DNA of 64,000 nucleotides from [Anoxybacillus] calidus (GCF_013760845.1 NZ_JACDUU010000005.1:230624-294623); one strand, 5' to 3'; positions 21,285 through 31,965 are shown, counted from the first letter of the stretch. The notes: generated by a model from the letters alone, not told the origin. Program-made: numbers and translations.

Positions 21285-22303
21285 TGAATAAACTAGACTA
21301 TCAAAACCTATCACCTGAGCTATTTCAACCCGCTCCTGTTAATACTCATGATCAAGAAAAAATTAATCGCCCAAGCTTAACGTTTTGGCAAGACGCGTGG
21401 ATTCGTCTGCGTAAAAATAAAGGGGCAATTACTGGATTAATCATGATCATTATTTTATCACTGATGGCGATCATTGCCCCGATGACGAGTGACTATTCTT
21501 ATAAAGAACAAGATTTGAAGAGAGCTAAATTGCCTCCAAAAATACCAGTATTAGAAAATATTAGCTGGCTTCCTTTTGACGGAAAGGATGCAAACGGTGT
21601 GGACGTCTATGAGCAGCGCGGGATTAAAGAATATTATTGGTTTGGCACAGATGATTTAGGGCGTGATTTATGGACAAGAACATGGTATGGTGCACGTATT
21701 TCCTTATATATCGCTCTTTTAGCAGCGGCAATTGATTTATTAATTGGGGTTATGTATGGCGGCATTTCTGGTTTTTACGGCGGTCGTGTCGATAACGTCA
21801 TGCAGCGTATTATCGAAATATTAGTTGGTATTCCAAACTTAATTGTCGTTATTTTGTTTATTCTTATTTTTGACCCCGGAATCATTTCCATTACAATTGC
21901 GATGGTTATTACTGGTTGGGTAACGATGGCCCGGATTGTCCGCGGACAAATTTTAAAGCTGAAAAACATGGAATATGTTCTTGCGTCCCGCACGCTTGGA
22001 GCGACAAATTCACGTTTAATTTTTAAACATTTAATTCCAAACGTAATTGGTCCAATTATTATCACGACGATGTTTACCATTCCATATGCGATTTTTACAG
22101 AAGCGTTCTTAAGCTTTATCGGTTTAGGTATTCGCCCGCCAGAAGCGTCGCTTGGTTCATTAGTAAGCGAGGGATATAGGTCGATTCAAACATTCCCGCA
22201 TATGATGATGATTCCAGCGATTGTCATTAGTTTGTTGATTTTAAGCTTTAACTTAGTCGCTGATGGATTGCGTGATGCGCTCGATCCAAAAATGCGTAAA
22301 TAA
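21284..22303 (+). CDS. oppC: oligopeptide ABC transporter permease OppC
   Basis: A 339-residue second permease with an extended N-terminal tail, a first helix near 47-67 (GAITGLIMIIILSLMAIIAP) and an extracellular loop with FGTDDLGRDLWTR, which is typical of OppC/DppC. The EAA loop reads SRTLGATNSRLIFKHLIPN. It overlaps oppB by one base and is followed by oppD after 24 bases. Confidence 0.95.
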   Translation: MNKLDYQNLSPELFQPAPVNTHDQEKINRPSLTFWQDAWIRLRKNKGAITGLIMIIILSLMAIIAPMTSDYSYKEQDLKRAKLPPKIPVLENISWLPFDGKDANGVDVYEQRGIKEYYWFGTDDLGRDLWTRTWYGARISLYIALLAAAIDLLIGVMYGGISGFYGGRVDNVMQRIIEILVGIPNLIVVILFILIFDPGIISITIAMVITGWVTMARIVRGQILKLKNMEYVLASRTLGATNSRLIFKHLIPNVIGPIIITTMFTIPYAIFTEAFLSFIGLGIRPPEASLGSLVSEGYRSIQTFPHMMMIPAIVISLLILSFNLVADGLRDALDPKMRK

Positions 22304-22327
22304 GTTGAATAGGAAGGAGAAGAGAAA

Positions 22328-23389
22328 ATGGAAAAAGTGTTAGAAGTCAAAGATTTGCATATCTCCTTCGATATACATGCTGGCGAAGTTCAAGCTGTTC
22401 GCGGCGTCAGCTTTGACTTATATAAAGGGGAAACATTGGCGATTGTAGGGGAGTCCGGCTGCGGAAAGTCCGTTACCTCTAAAGCGTTAATGCGTCTATT
22501 GCCGACTCCGCCAAGCCGCATTAAACAAGGCGAGATTTTGTTCGAAGGAAAAGACTTAACAAAGCTATCCGAGAAGGAAATGCAAGAGATTCGTGGTGCG
22601 AAAATTTCAATGATCTTCCAAGATCCAATGACATCACTAAATCCAACGATGACAATTGGAAATCAAATTATGGAAGTATTATTAAAACATCAAAAACTTT
22701 CAAAAAATGAAGCGCGTAATCGCGCGATCGAACTGTTACAGCTAGTAGGCATTAAAAATCCAGAACTGCGCATTAAACAATATCCGCACCAATTTTCTGG
22801 TGGTATGCGTCAACGTGTGGTTATTGCGATGGCACTTGCTTGCAATCCAAAAGTGTTAATTGCCGACGAGCCAACAACAGCACTTGACGTAACCATTCAG
22901 GCACAAATTTTAGAGCTTATGAAAGATATCCAAAAGAAAATGGGAATGTCAATCATTTTTATTACTCATGACCTTGGCGTTGTTGCGAATGTGGCAGACC
23001 GCGTGGCGGTAATGTATGCTGGAAAAGTGGTCGAAATTGGTACGGTCGATGAAATTTTCTATAATCCGAAGCATCCATATACATGGGGGTTACTTGCTTC
23101 CATGCCAAGTTTAGACCATAAAGATGAAGAATTATACTCAATTCCAGGAACTCCTCCTGATTTATTGAATCCACCAAAGGGAGATGCGTTCGCGCCGCGT
23201 AATCCGTATGCGATGAAAATTGACTATGAGCTAGAGCCGCCAATGTTTAAAGTGTCCGACACACATTATGCGGCAACTTGGTTGCTTCATGAGAATGCGC
23301 CAAAAGTAGAACCGCCAAAAGTTGTGCAAGAACGCATGCGTCAATTTGCTTTATCTTCAGGAAAGAAAGGAGGAGAATTCCGTGGCTAA
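22328..23389 (+). CDS. oppD: oligopeptide ABC transporter ATPase OppD
   Basis: A 353-residue ATP-binding subunit. Walker A GESGCGKS (near 41), Q-loop [12 protein letters not shown], signature [15 protein letters not shown], Walker [15 protein letters not shown] and the C-terminal oligopeptide-transporter extension ([12 protein letters not shown]) are present. The RBS GGAAGGAG precedes the ATG. Its end overlaps the start of oppF. Confidence 0.95.
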   Translation: MEKVLEVKDLHISFDIHAGEVQAVRGVSFDLYKGETLAIVGESGCGKSVTSKALMRLLPTPPSRIKQGEILFEGKDLTKLSEKEMQEIRGAKISMIFQDPMTSLNPTMTIGNQIMEVLLKHQKLSKNEARNRAIELLQLVGIKNPELRIKQYPHQFSGGMRQRVVIAMALACNPKVLIADEPTTALDVTIQAQILELMKDIQKKMGMSIIFITHDLGVVANVADRVAVMYAGKVVEIGTVDEIFYNPKHPYTWGLLASMPSLDHKDEELYSIPGTPPDLLNPPKGDAFAPRNPYAMKIDYELEPPMFKVSDTHYAATWLLHENAPKVEPPKVVQERMRQFALSSGKKGGEFRG

Positions 23390-24317
23390 ACAAAAACTCC
23401 TCGAAGTAAGAAATTTAAAACAATATTTTAAAACGGGTAAAGATCAAGTTGTTAAAGCAGTGGATGGAATATCTTTTGACATTTACAAAGGAGAAACGCT
23501 TGGACTTGTAGGAGAATCCGGTTGCGGTAAATCAACGACTGGAAGAACGATTATTCGCTTGTACGAGGCAACGGAAGGAGAAGTATTGTTTAATGGTGTG
23601 AATGTACATGCGAAAAAGTCGAAAAAAGAATTAAAAGAATTAAATCGAAAAATGCAAATGATTTTCCAAGACCCGTATGCATCACTAAATCCACGTATGA
23701 CAGTAGCCGACATTATTGCCGAAGGAATTGACATTCATGGTCTTGCGAAAACGAAAGAAGAGCGCATGCAACGCGTATATGAGTTGCTTGAAATAGTCGG
23801 CTTGAACAAAGAGCATGCAAATCGCTATCCTCATGAATTTTCCGGAGGTCAGCGTCAACGGATCGGAATCGCCCGAGCTTTAGCGGTTGAACCAGAATTT
23901 ATTATTGCTGATGAACCGATTTCTGCCTTAGACGTGTCCATTCAGGCACAAGTTGTTAACTTAATGAAAAAGTTGCAGCGTGAAAAAGGATTAACATATT
24001 TATTTATTGCCCATGACCTTTCGATGGTAAAATATATTAGTGACCGAATTGGTGTCATGTATTTTGGAAAATTAGTGGAATTGGCAGATGCAGAAGAGTT
24101 ATATCGTAATCCGATTCACCCATATACAAAGGCGTTATTGTCTGCAATTCCATTGCCAGATCCAGAAACAGAACGTGTTCGTAAGCGCATTGTGTACGAT
24201 CCATCTCAACACAATTATAAAGAGGGAGAAGAACTTAGCTTCCGTGAAATCACACCAGGACATTTCGTTTTATGTTCTGAAGCGGAATATAAGCAATATA
24301 AAGCCATGTATACGTGA
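23382..24317 (+). CDS. oppF: oligopeptide ABC transporter ATPase OppF
   Basis: A 311-residue partner ATPase of OppD. It has Walker [11 protein letters not shown]-loop [13 protein letters not shown], signature [15 protein letters not shown], Walker [15 protein letters not shown] and the C-terminal PLPDPE region. Start GTG 23382 was chosen because AAGGAGGAG lies about seven bases upstream and the product then begins [13 protein letters not shown] terminator follows at once. Confidence 0.95.
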   Translation: MAKQKLLEVRNLKQYFKTGKDQVVKAVDGISFDIYKGETLGLVGESGCGKSTTGRTIIRLYEATEGEVLFNGVNVHAKKSKKELKELNRKMQMIFQDPYASLNPRMTVADIIAEGIDIHGLAKTKEERMQRVYELLEIVGLNKEHANRYPHEFSGGQRQRIGIARALAVEPEFIIADEPISALDVSIQAQVVNLMKKLQREKGLTYLFIAHDLSMVKYISDRIGVMYFGKLVELADAEELYRNPIHPYTKALLSAIPLPDPETERVRKRIVYDPSQHNYKEGEELSFREITPGHFVLCSEAEYKQYKAMYT

Positions 24318-24368
24318 AAAGGGCTATCCCAAAAGTAGAAATCTACTGGAGGGAATAAGCCCTTTTCT
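24318..24368 (+). terminator. terminator of the opp operon
   Basis: AAAAGGGCT and AGCCCTTTT form the outer stem, with an inner AGTAG/CTACT hairpin, followed by CTTCT. It begins on the base after the oppF stop. Confidence 0.65.
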
Positions 24369-24515
24369 TCTAAACATAAACCTAACGAACCACTATGTTG
24401 TTTTCAATCATTTTCACTGAACGTATTGTTCACTAACAGCTGACTCAAGCAAAGGCACGATCAGCTCGCTTCATAAAATATTGCTTCTATTCGTAGGTAG
24501 CCATCCGCAGATTTT

Positions 24516-24698
24516 TTATTTTTTTCCGCCAATTAGTTTCCATCCTGTTTGCGTCTTTGCTGTTTGATTTACGTTTTCCATTCGGTCGGAACCGCCAAAT
24601 AGTTTCTCACCAATACCGTTAACAAGCACTCCCATAATGGCGGTAATACCGATCACTAACAGTGCAACGATTGTCAGATCAACAAAATATTGTGTCAC
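24516..24698 (-). CDS. small single-span membrane protein
   Basis: A 60-residue protein with one strong membrane helix (VDLTIVALLVIGITAIMGVL) and a polar tail ending GWKLIGGKK. GTG 24698 was chosen because GGAGGGG lies six bases upstream; an upstream ATG is also in frame. I do not recognise a family. It lies alone between opp and spx. Confidence 0.6.
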   Translation of the reverse strand: MTQYFVDLTIVALLVIGITAIMGVLVNGIGEKLFGGSDRMENVNQTAKTQTGWKLIGGKK

Positions 24699-25007
24699 TC
24701 GTATCCCCTCCGTTGTCAATCATTTCTCCTAGTTCTATTTTAGAAGATTTTTCTTGTAATTGAAAGGAATAGTTTAGAGTATTCTGTAAATCCCTTCCGT
24801 TTTGTTTTAAATAATACATATAAAGTTAGAAAAAATATATCTTTCTAAACAAATTTGTTGTATAATTAATATGCAATATAAATTACTTAATTAAAGTAAT
24901 TTCAAATTAATATACTTTTTAATCATTGCTTCTAGTTTTTGCTATCATCGAGATTGACTGCTTTTATGATATATATTTCGATCCTGTTAAGGGAGTGAAG
25001 CCAAGTT

Positions 25008-25406
25008 ATGGTAACATTGTACACTTCACCAAGTTGTACGTCATGCCGGAAAGCAAAGGCATGGTTAGAAAAACATAATATTCCTTATGTTGAACGAAAT
25101 ATTTTTGCTGAACCATTAACGATTGAAGAAATTAAAGAAATTCTTCGTATGACAGAAAATGGAACAGATGAAATTATTTCTACACGCTCTAAAATTTTTC
25201 AACAGCTTAATATAAATCTTGAATCGATGCCGCTGCAAGACTTGTATGAAGTCATTCGGCAAAATCCAGGTCTTTTGCGAAGACCGATTATCATTGATGA
25301 GAAGCGCTTGCAAGTTGGTTATAACGAAGACGAGATTCGTCGTTTCCTGCCAAGAAAAGTACGTACTTACCATCTTCGCCAAGCGCAGCGGCTTGTTAAT
25401 GAATAA
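25008..25406 (+). CDS. spx: redox-sensing transcriptional regulator Spx
   Basis: A 132-residue ArsC-fold protein that binds the RNA polymerase alpha C-terminal domain and reprograms transcription under thiol stress. The CxxC switch is CTSC at residues 10-13. [20 protein letters not shown] and the C-terminal tail read by ClpXP are typical. Its proteolytic adaptor SpxH is encoded 7 kb downstream, and MecA next door belongs to the same Clp adaptor network. The 288-base AT-rich upstream gap may hold several promoters, as in B. subtilis. Confidence 0.96.
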   Translation: MVTLYTSPSCTSCRKAKAWLEKHNIPYVERNIFAEPLTIEEIKEILRMTENGTDEIISTRSKIFQQLNINLESMPLQDLYEVIRQNPGLLRRPIIIDEKRLQVGYNEDEIRRFLPRKVRTYHLRQAQRLVNE

Positions 25407-25409
25407 AAG

Positions 25410-25442
25410 CTTCTACATGGTTTTTCCATGTAGAAGTTTTTT
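25410..25442 (+). terminator. terminator of spx
   Basis: CTTCTACATGG and CCATGTAGAAG form a perfect 11-bp stem around TTTTT, followed by TTTTTT. It separates convergent spx and yjbE. Confidence 0.9.
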
Positions 25443-25447
25443 ATTCA

Positions 25448-26110
25448 TTAATGCGTTCGTGCTCGGCGGTTCAAAAGGCTTCCAAGCAAAATGACGATAA
25501 TGATTGTAAGAACTGGAAGGATTGATTTGAAAAAGGTAAATTGGTTATATATATGCTGGATTTGCTGTTCATTTGTCATCATTTTTCCCGATGTGTAAGC
25601 TAAAATAGACGCCCCAATATAAACAAGGATAGGATAACGTTCGATCCAATGAAGAATGACTTTGCTGCCAAAGATAATAATAGGAACAGAAAGAAGAAAG
25701 CCGAAGATAACAAGAGAAGTATTGCCATGAGCCGCACCGGCAATCGCAATCACATTATCTAACCCCATCACAATATCTGCTGTTACAATCGTTTGTACCG
25801 CTCTCCAAAGTGTAGCTCCAGGTTTTATAACAGCAGCATCTTCTTTTTCAATAAGAAGTTTCAATGAAATGAAAAGCAAGATTATGCCGCCAATTAACTG
25901 TAAAAAAGGAACTTTCAACAAATAGACAACTGTAGTTGTCAAAATAATGCGAATAATAATGGCTAGGGCTGTCCCTAATACGATCGCAAGATTCCGCTGG
26001 CGTTCGGGAAGATTGCGGCTTGCCATCGCAATGACCACTGCATTATCTCCGCCGAGAATAATATCAATGCCGACTATGATGAATATGGAAGAAATATGTT
26101 CATATATCAT
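25448..26110 (-). CDS. yjbE: TerC family membrane protein YjbE
   Basis: A 220-residue membrane protein with about seven helices and the TerC-family acidic motifs GIDIILGGDNAVVIAMA near residue 14 and ADIVMGLDNVIAIAG near 112. Members of this family export manganese or load it onto secreted proteins in Bacillus. The position beside spx matches yjbE. No manganese riboswitch is visible upstream. Metal specificity is inferred from the family. Confidence 0.88.
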   Translation of the reverse strand: MIYEHISSIFIIVGIDIILGGDNAVVIAMASRNLPERQRNLAIVLGTALAIIIRIILTTTVVYLLKVPFLQLIGGIILLFISLKLLIEKEDAAVIKPGATLWRAVQTIVTADIVMGLDNVIAIAGAAHGNTSLVIFGFLLSVPIIIFGSKVILHWIERYPILVYIGASILAYTSGKMMTNEQQIQHIYNQFTFFKSILPVLTIIIVILLGSLLNRRARTH

Positions 26111-26326
26111 TTGTGTCCCCCGCTAATGTTTTTTGTTTCAAAAAAAGTATAATAGGACATGTCTAGTTTCATAACTAAATTTTAAAATTAGGGGTTTTTT
26201 TATTTCCCTTCTTGCTTGTTTTATCATAAAATAGAAGTACAAGGCATATGCTTTTAGTTATAGAGCATTTGCTAGGGGGTAAAAAGTCCCTTCAACATTC
26301 ATGGACAGGAAGGGAGAGTCATTTAT

Positions 26327-27004
26327 ATGGAAATGGAACGTATTAATGAGCATACTGTTAAATTTTACATCTCATATGTTGACATAGAGGAGCGCGGCTT
26401 TGATCGTGAAGAAATTTGGTATAACCGTGAGCGCAGCGAAGAGCTATTTTGGGAAATGATGGATGAAGTTCATAGTGAAGGAGATTTTTCTCTTGAAGGT
26501 CCGCTTTGGATTCAAGTTCAAGCGCTAGAAAAAGGATTAGAAGTGTTAGTAACCAAAGCACAGCTGTCTAAAGATGGAAGTAAACTTGAGCTTCCTCTCC
26601 CTGGAGATAAATTAAAAGATTTTCCGGTAGATGAAAAAATTGAAGAGTTGCTTGACCAGCATTTTAATGTTGGAAAAGATGTAGAAGCTTTACCGGAAGA
26701 TGACGAAGAAGCTCTTCATTTCACGATTTATTTCAAGGATATTGAAGATTTGATTGCTTTAGCGCATCGTGCCGATTTTACGAATCTCAATAACCGTTTA
26801 TTCATGTTCGAAAATCGTTATTATTTATATGTTGAATTTAACGAAGATGATTATGAAGAACATGAAATTGATAATATGTTAAGTCTGTTGTTAGAATATG
26901 GAATGGACTCTCAGTTAACGATTTATCGTCTTGAAGAATATGGAAAAGAGATTATTCAGGACAACGCTTTAGCGACATTAGCAAAACATTTTCCGTTGAA
27001 ATAA
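26327..27004 (+). CDS. mecA: adaptor protein MecA
   Basis: A 225-residue ClpC adaptor that delivers ComK and other substrates to ClpCP. The N-terminal substrate-binding half (MEMERINEHTVKFYISYVDI) is joined by an acidic linker to the C-terminal ClpC-binding half (ALHFTIYFKDIEDLIALA onward). ATG 26327 has GGGAGAG upstream. A family A repeat starts right after its stop. Confidence 0.95.
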   Translation: MEMERINEHTVKFYISYVDIEERGFDREEIWYNRERSEELFWEMMDEVHSEGDFSLEGPLWIQVQALEKGLEVLVTKAQLSKDGSKLELPLPGDKLKDFPVDEKIEELLDQHFNVGKDVEALPEDDEEALHFTIYFKDIEDLIALAHRADFTNLNNRLFMFENRYYLYVEFNEDDYEEHEIDNMLSLLLEYGMDSQLTIYRLEEYGKEIIQDNALATLAKHFPLK

Positions 27005-27125
27005 AAGGGCTGTCCCATAAGGGTCTGACCTAGCACACCATTCGCCATATATCGTGTCATTACCAAACATGATGTATGATATATTGTGGTTGTAGGGTCT
27101 GACCCTTTGTTTTAGACAGCCCTTT
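27005..27125. repeat. family A palindromic repeat, copy 3 (behind mecA)
   Basis: Arms AAAGGGCTGTC/GACAGCCCTTT and inner arms GGGTCTGACC/GGGTCTGACCC, with the centre CCATATATCGTGTC. Compared with copy 1, the inner unit is present in the opposite orientation (CACACCATTCGCC... versus ...GTGAAACGCGCGTG), so the core seems inverted between the same outer arms. Confidence 0.85.
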
Positions 27126-27167
27126 TTCTGCGAAGTGAATCTGAATGTAATGGTTAGGTGAAAATCG

Positions 27168-28679
27168 TTGCGAAACGCATTACAAGTTCTCATATTCATC
27201 TTTTTAATTGGTATTTTATTTTTCATTTCAAAAGATTACTTAGAAGGTTGGATTCTTGGTTTTCTCAGTCTTTTAATTACTTGTTCAGTTATTTTTATCG
27301 CGTTTGTGATTTCCTTAGAAAATCGACATCCGACACAAACATTGACGTGGTTGGTCGTACTTGGGAGTTTTCCGTTGCTTGGCTTTTTCTTTTATTTAAT
27401 GTTCGGACGAAATTATCGAAAAAAACGTTTGTTTAAGAAAAAAGCAGCACTCGATGAGCAAACTTTTTTAAAGTTTGAAGGAAACCGCCATTTTCAATTT
27501 GAGGATCTTCATCATATAAGTGAGCATCAACAGCCTTTGCTTCGGCTTGCTCATCGTCTTGGAAAAAGTCCGATTTCGCTTGCTACCGAAACGAAAATAC
27601 TCACAAACGGAGAAGCTACTTTCTCAGCGATTTTTGAGGAATTAAAAAAAGCGACCCACCATATTCATTTAGAGTACTATATTGTAAGGCATGATGGAGT
27701 CGGACAGCAGCTAAAAGAAATATTAATCGACAAGGCGAAAAAAGGAGTTCATGTCCGTTTTCTTTATGATGCCGTTGGAAGTTGGAAACTTTCCAATACA
27801 TATATTGAGGAGCTGCGGGAAGCAGGAGTTGAAATGGTTCCTTTTTCTCCTGTCCGCTTGCCGTTTTTAAATAACAAAATTAACTTTCGCAACCATCGAA
27901 AAATTATTGTCATTGATGGGACAATTGGGTTTGTCGGCGGTTTAAATATTGGTGATGAGTATTTAGGGAAAAATGAGTATTTCGGCTTTTGGCGCGATAC
28001 GCATTTATGGCTTAAAGGAGAAGCGGTGCGCACGCTTCAGCTTATTTTTTTACAGGACTGGTATTATATGACGGGGCAAACGTTATTAACGTTGAATTAT
28101 TTATCACCCCAGCTTGCGGAAAATAGCGACCAAGGTGGCGTTCAGTTGATTGCCGGCGGTCCGGATAACGAATGGGAAGTCATTAAGCATTTATTTTTTG
28201 CAATGATTACGTCAGCAAAAAAATCCATTTGGATTGCTTCGCCATATTTTGTTCCCGATGAAGATATTTTAACAGCTTTAAAAGTGGCGGCGTTAAGTGG
28301 GATTGATGTTCGCCTTCTTGTTCCGCAACGTCCCGATAAAAAAATCGTTTTTTACGCATCCCGTTCGTATTTTCCGGTGTTACTTGAAGCTGGAGCGAAA
28401 ATTTATGAATATAGGAAAGGTTTTTTGCATAGTAAAATTATTATCGTCGATGGAGAACTTGCATCAATCGGGACAGCCAATATGGACATGCGGAGCTTTC
28501 ATCTTAATTTTGAAGTGAATGCCTTTTTATATCATACAGACAGCACAAAAACACTTGTCCGTGATTTTCTTCAAGATATCGAAGATTCAACGCTCATTGA
28601 CTATGATGTGTTTAAAAAGCGACCGATTTGGATTCGCATTATAGAATCAACAGCAAGATTATTATCGCCGCTTCTTTAA
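27168..28679 (+). CDS. cls: cardiolipin synthase
   Basis: A 503-residue membrane enzyme of the phospholipase D superfamily that condenses two phosphatidylglycerols into cardiolipin. Two N-terminal membrane helices (about 6-50) are followed by two HKD motifs: NHRKIIVIDG near 242 and LHSKIIIVDG near 421. The start is TTG 27168, with AGGTGA upstream; no ATG is better placed. It lies between family A copies 3 and 4. Bacilli often have several cls genes, so which paralogue this is remains open. Confidence 0.93.
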   Translation: MRNALQVLIFIFLIGILFFISKDYLEGWILGFLSLLITCSVIFIAFVISLENRHPTQTLTWLVVLGSFPLLGFFFYLMFGRNYRKKRLFKKKAALDEQTFLKFEGNRHFQFEDLHHISEHQQPLLRLAHRLGKSPISLATETKILTNGEATFSAIFEELKKATHHIHLEYYIVRHDGVGQQLKEILIDKAKKGVHVRFLYDAVGSWKLSNTYIEELREAGVEMVPFSPVRLPFLNNKINFRNHRKIIVIDGTIGFVGGLNIGDEYLGKNEYFGFWRDTHLWLKGEAVRTLQLIFLQDWYYMTGQTLLTLNYLSPQLAENSDQGGVQLIAGGPDNEWEVIKHLFFAMITSAKKSIWIASPYFVPDEDILTALKVAALSGIDVRLLVPQRPDKKIVFYASRSYFPVLLEAGAKIYEYRKGFLHSKIIIVDGELASIGTANMDMRSFHLNFEVNAFLYHTDSTKTLVRDFLQDIEDSTLIDYDVFKKRPIWIRIIESTARLLSPLL

Positions 28680-28681
28680 TA

Positions 28682-28798
28682 GAGGATGCCCCAAGCAAAG
28701 TGTCAGACCCTACAACACAATATATTAAGAAATAACATTGGATAAATGAACGATATATGGTGAAATGCACATGAGGTTAGACACTTATGGGGGGCCTC
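28682..28798. repeat. family A palindromic repeat, copy 4 (behind cls)
   Basis: Starts two bases after the cls stop. Arms GAGGATGCCCC/GGGGGGCCTC (imperfect), inner arms AGTGTCAGACC/GGTTAGACACT, centre ACAATATAT/ATATATGGTG. Followed by TTTTTA. Confidence 0.85.
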
Positions 28799-28874
28799 TT
28801 TTTAATTAAAAGAAGGACTTTTTTAGAGAGCAAAGAATTTATTAAATATTTCATTGTGTAAGGGAGATGATGAT

Positions 28875-30065
28875 TTGCTTGTTGCCTTGTTAAAAAATGG
28901 ATCGTCTATATCTTTGTTAGATGATTGGAGGATGGAGCAGCTTGATTTATTGAGGAGAAAGGAAACGTTTATTTGTCCGATATGTAAAAATGAGGTTGTT
29001 TTAAAATTAGGAAGAAAGCGCATTACACATTTTGCTCATCGAAGAGAAGCTGCTTGTACGATAGAACATGAAACAGAGTCTTCTTATCATTTGTCAGGGA
29101 AAGCGGATTTGTTTAAATGGTTAAAAAGGCAAAGGTTAGAGGTGAAACTTGAACCATATTTGCAATCAATCCAGCAACGTCCTGATTTGCTGCTTTCATA
29201 TAAAGGAAAAACATATGCCATCGAATATCAATGTTCCACGATTAGTGAAGAACTATTTCGAAAGCGGACGGCTTCGTTTTTAAAAGCAGGCATTAAACCG
29301 TTATGGATTCTCGGTGCGAACCGTTTTCATCGCTCTTCTACTTCTTCTTTCAGACTTTCCACTTTTCAATGGCTGTTTGCCTACCCAGCACTGCCTCAAT
29401 CTTATCTCCTTATTCTTTACTATTGTCCCAAAACAAAACAATTTTTTCGACTTGTTCCTCTTGCATCTTTTTCCGTTTATAACACTTTCTCAACTGTCAT
29501 GATTGATTCCGCTGAACGGTTATCCTTCGAGAAACTGTTCCAGATTGATGATATTTCATTGCCTAGTATGTTTTGGCACGAATGGTTTATGCAGAAAAAA
29601 CGTTGGCGGTTGATGTTTCCTTTTTATCCAACGAAAGAAAATCGACTCGTTTGCATGTATTTTTATAAGCATAATATCGTTCCGGCACTTTTTCCAAGTG
29701 AAGCAGGTTTGCCCATTAAATATGGCTATTTGTTTGAAACACCATCATTTATTTGGCAGACGTATATATTAATTATGATGATGAAAAAGCAAAAAAACGG
29801 TATGTTCCATTTTAGCGATATATACTCATCGATCAGCCAAATGGTGCGCACTCGCAAACTAAAAGTAAGAAACTTGCCATTTCACTATTTTCGCGCGATT
29901 AACGAGTATTTATTATTGCTTGTACAACTAGGATATATAAAAATAGTTAATAGCACGACATTTCGACTAATCAAACCAGTTACCATTCCAAAAACGATTG
30001 AGGAAGCGCTCAAAATGGATCATAAATTACTTAAAATAATAGAAAAAAGAGGTTTTATCCTTTAG
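28875..30065 (+). CDS. coiA: competence protein CoiA
   Basis: About 396 residues. CoiA is needed for processing DNA taken up during transformation. The N-terminus carries a putative zinc site C34-x2-C37-x14-H52-x2-H55-x5-C61, followed by a restriction-endonuclease-like core with RPDLLLSYKGKTYAIEYQCS near residues 98-118 (D...ExQ pattern). TTG 28875 was chosen because AAGGGAGATGATGA is well placed before it. The zinc pattern is shared exactly with the yjcD helicase at 60082-62271. Confidence 0.9.
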   Translation: MLVALLKNGSSISLLDDWRMEQLDLLRRKETFICPICKNEVVLKLGRKRITHFAHRREAACTIEHETESSYHLSGKADLFKWLKRQRLEVKLEPYLQSIQQRPDLLLSYKGKTYAIEYQCSTISEELFRKRTASFLKAGIKPLWILGANRFHRSSTSSFRLSTFQWLFAYPALPQSYLLILYYCPKTKQFFRLVPLASFSVYNTFSTVMIDSAERLSFEKLFQIDDISLPSMFWHEWFMQKKRWRLMFPFYPTKENRLVCMYFYKHNIVPALFPSEAGLPIKYGYLFETPSFIWQTYILIMMMKKQKNGMFHFSDIYSSISQMVRTRKLKVRNLPFHYFRAINEYLLLLVQLGYIKIVNSTTFRLIKPVTIPKTIEEALKMDHKLLKIIEKRGFIL

Positions 30066-30138
30066 GTTAGAGGAAATTTCGAAAAAAATTGAGAATACTA
30101 TTAAATGCAGCAATAAAGGAAAAGGAGGTTTTGCCGAC

Positions 30139-31953
30139 ATGGCAGAAAATAAAGCGGTCAAATCGCTTCCATCCCGAAGTGAAATCCCTGTTGAGGACAC
30201 GTGGAGATTAGAAGACATTTTTCCTACAGACGAAGCGTGGGAACAAGAATTTCAAGAAGTGAAAAAAATGATTCCGAACATTTTGAACTACCAAGGAAAA
30301 CTTGGAGAATCAGCCGATGTTCTTTACGATGCACTTCAATATCAAGATGAATTATCGATGCGGCTAGGCAAGCTATATACATATGCCCATATGCGCTATG
30401 ACCAAGATACAACGAACTCATTTTATCAAGGTTTAAACGACCGTGCTTCTAATCTTTATTCTGAAGCAGCAAGCGCAATGTCGTTTATCGTTCCGGAAAT
30501 TTTATCGATTGATGAAAACAAACTAAAAACTTTTCTTGAAGAAAAAGAAGAATTGAGATTGTATGAACATGCTTTAGATGAAATCAACCGTCAGCGTCCA
30601 CATGTTTTATCAGCCAAAGAAGAAGCGCTACTCGCTCAAGCGGCAGAAGTAATGGCATCATCAAGCAATACGTTTGGGATGTTGAACAATGCGGATTTAA
30701 CATTTCCAACGATTATCGACGAAAATGGTGACGAAGTGGAAGTAACGCATGGCCGCTATATCCGTTTTCTTGAGAGCGAAGATCGCCGCGTACGTCATGA
30801 TGCGTTTAAAGCGGTTTATGAAACATATGGAAAATATAAAAATACATTTGCGAGCACATTAAACGGGGCGATCAAAAAGGACAACTTTTTTGCGCGCGTC
30901 CGCAATTACAAATCAGCCCGTGAAGCGGCATTAAGCAGCAATAACATTCCAGAAAGTGTCTATGATAATCTCGTCGATACCATTCATAAAAACTTGCACT
31001 TGTTACACCGCTATGTCCGCTTACGTAAAAAAGTGTTAGGTGTTGACGAATTGCACATGTATGACTTATATACACCACTTGTGCAAAATGTAAATATGAA
31101 AGTCACATATGAAGAAGCAAAAGAGTATTTGTTAAAAGGATTAGCTCCACTTGGTGAAGATTATTTGAATGTCATTAAAGAAGGCTTTGAAAACCGTTGG
31201 GTTGATGTCCATGAAAATAAAGGAAAACGAAGCGGAGCGTACTCATCAGGTTCATATGGCACAAATCCGTATATCTTAATGAACTGGCAAGACAATATAA
31301 ACAACTTGTTTACGCTCGCTCATGAATTTGGACATTCTGTACACAGTTATTACACAAGAAAAACGCAGCCATATGTATATGGAAACTATTCGATTTTCGT
31401 AGCCGAAGTAGCATCGACGTGCAACGAGGCACTTTTAAATGATTATTTATTAAAAACGATTGATGACGAGAAAAAACGTCTATACTTGTTAAATCATTAT
31501 TTAGAAGGCTTCCGCGGCACGGTATTCCGTCAAACGATGTTTGCTGAGTTTGAACATACGATTCATCTAAGAGCGCAGGAAGGTGAAGCCTTAACGGCTG
31601 ATTTGTTGACATCAATTTATTATGATTTAAATAAAAAATATTTTGGCGATGACATTGTCATTGATGAAGAAATTGGATTAGAATGGGCGCGCATTCCGCA
31701 TTTTTATTACAATTACTACGTCTATCAATATGCGACAGGATTCAGTGCGGCAACAGCATTAAGCAAGCAAATTTTAGAGGAAGGAGAACCAGCTGTAAAG
31801 CGTTATATTGAGTTCTTAAAAGCGGGAAGCTCCGATTATCCAATTGAAGTGTTGAAAAAAGCGGGCGTCGATATGACGACAGCGAAACCAATTGAGGAAG
31901 CATGCAAAGTGTTTGCACAAAAATTAGAAGAAATGGAACAACTTCTATCATAA
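30139..31953 (+). CDS. pepF: oligoendopeptidase F
   Basis: A 604-residue cytosolic M3 family zinc metallopeptidase that degrades short peptides. The zinc motif HEFGH is near 395 (LAHEFGHSVHSYY), with the downstream Glu in FVAEVASTCNEALL. The ATG has AAAGGAGG upstream. It lies after coiA, as in B. subtilis. Peptides imported by Opp could be among its substrates (inference). Confidence 0.95.
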   Translation: MAENKAVKSLPSRSEIPVEDTWRLEDIFPTDEAWEQEFQEVKKMIPNILNYQGKLGESADVLYDALQYQDELSMRLGKLYTYAHMRYDQDTTNSFYQGLNDRASNLYSEAASAMSFIVPEILSIDENKLKTFLEEKEELRLYEHALDEINRQRPHVLSAKEEALLAQAAEVMASSSNTFGMLNNADLTFPTIIDENGDEVEVTHGRYIRFLESEDRRVRHDAFKAVYETYGKYKNTFASTLNGAIKKDNFFARVRNYKSAREAALSSNNIPESVYDNLVDTIHKNLHLLHRYVRLRKKVLGVDELHMYDLYTPLVQNVNMKVTYEEAKEYLLKGLAPLGEDYLNVIKEGFENRWVDVHENKGKRSGAYSSGSYGTNPYILMNWQDNINNLFTLAHEFGHSVHSYYTRKTQPYVYGNYSIFVAEVASTCNEALLNDYLLKTIDDEKKRLYLLNHYLEGFRGTVFRQTMFAEFEHTIHLRAQEGEALTADLLTSIYYDLNKKYFGDDIVIDEEIGLEWARIPHFYYNYYVYQYATGFSAATALSKQILEEGEPAVKRYIEFLKAGSSDYPIEVLKKAGVDMTTAKPIEEACKVFAQKLEEMEQLLS

Positions 31954-31965
31954 ACAAAAACAAAA

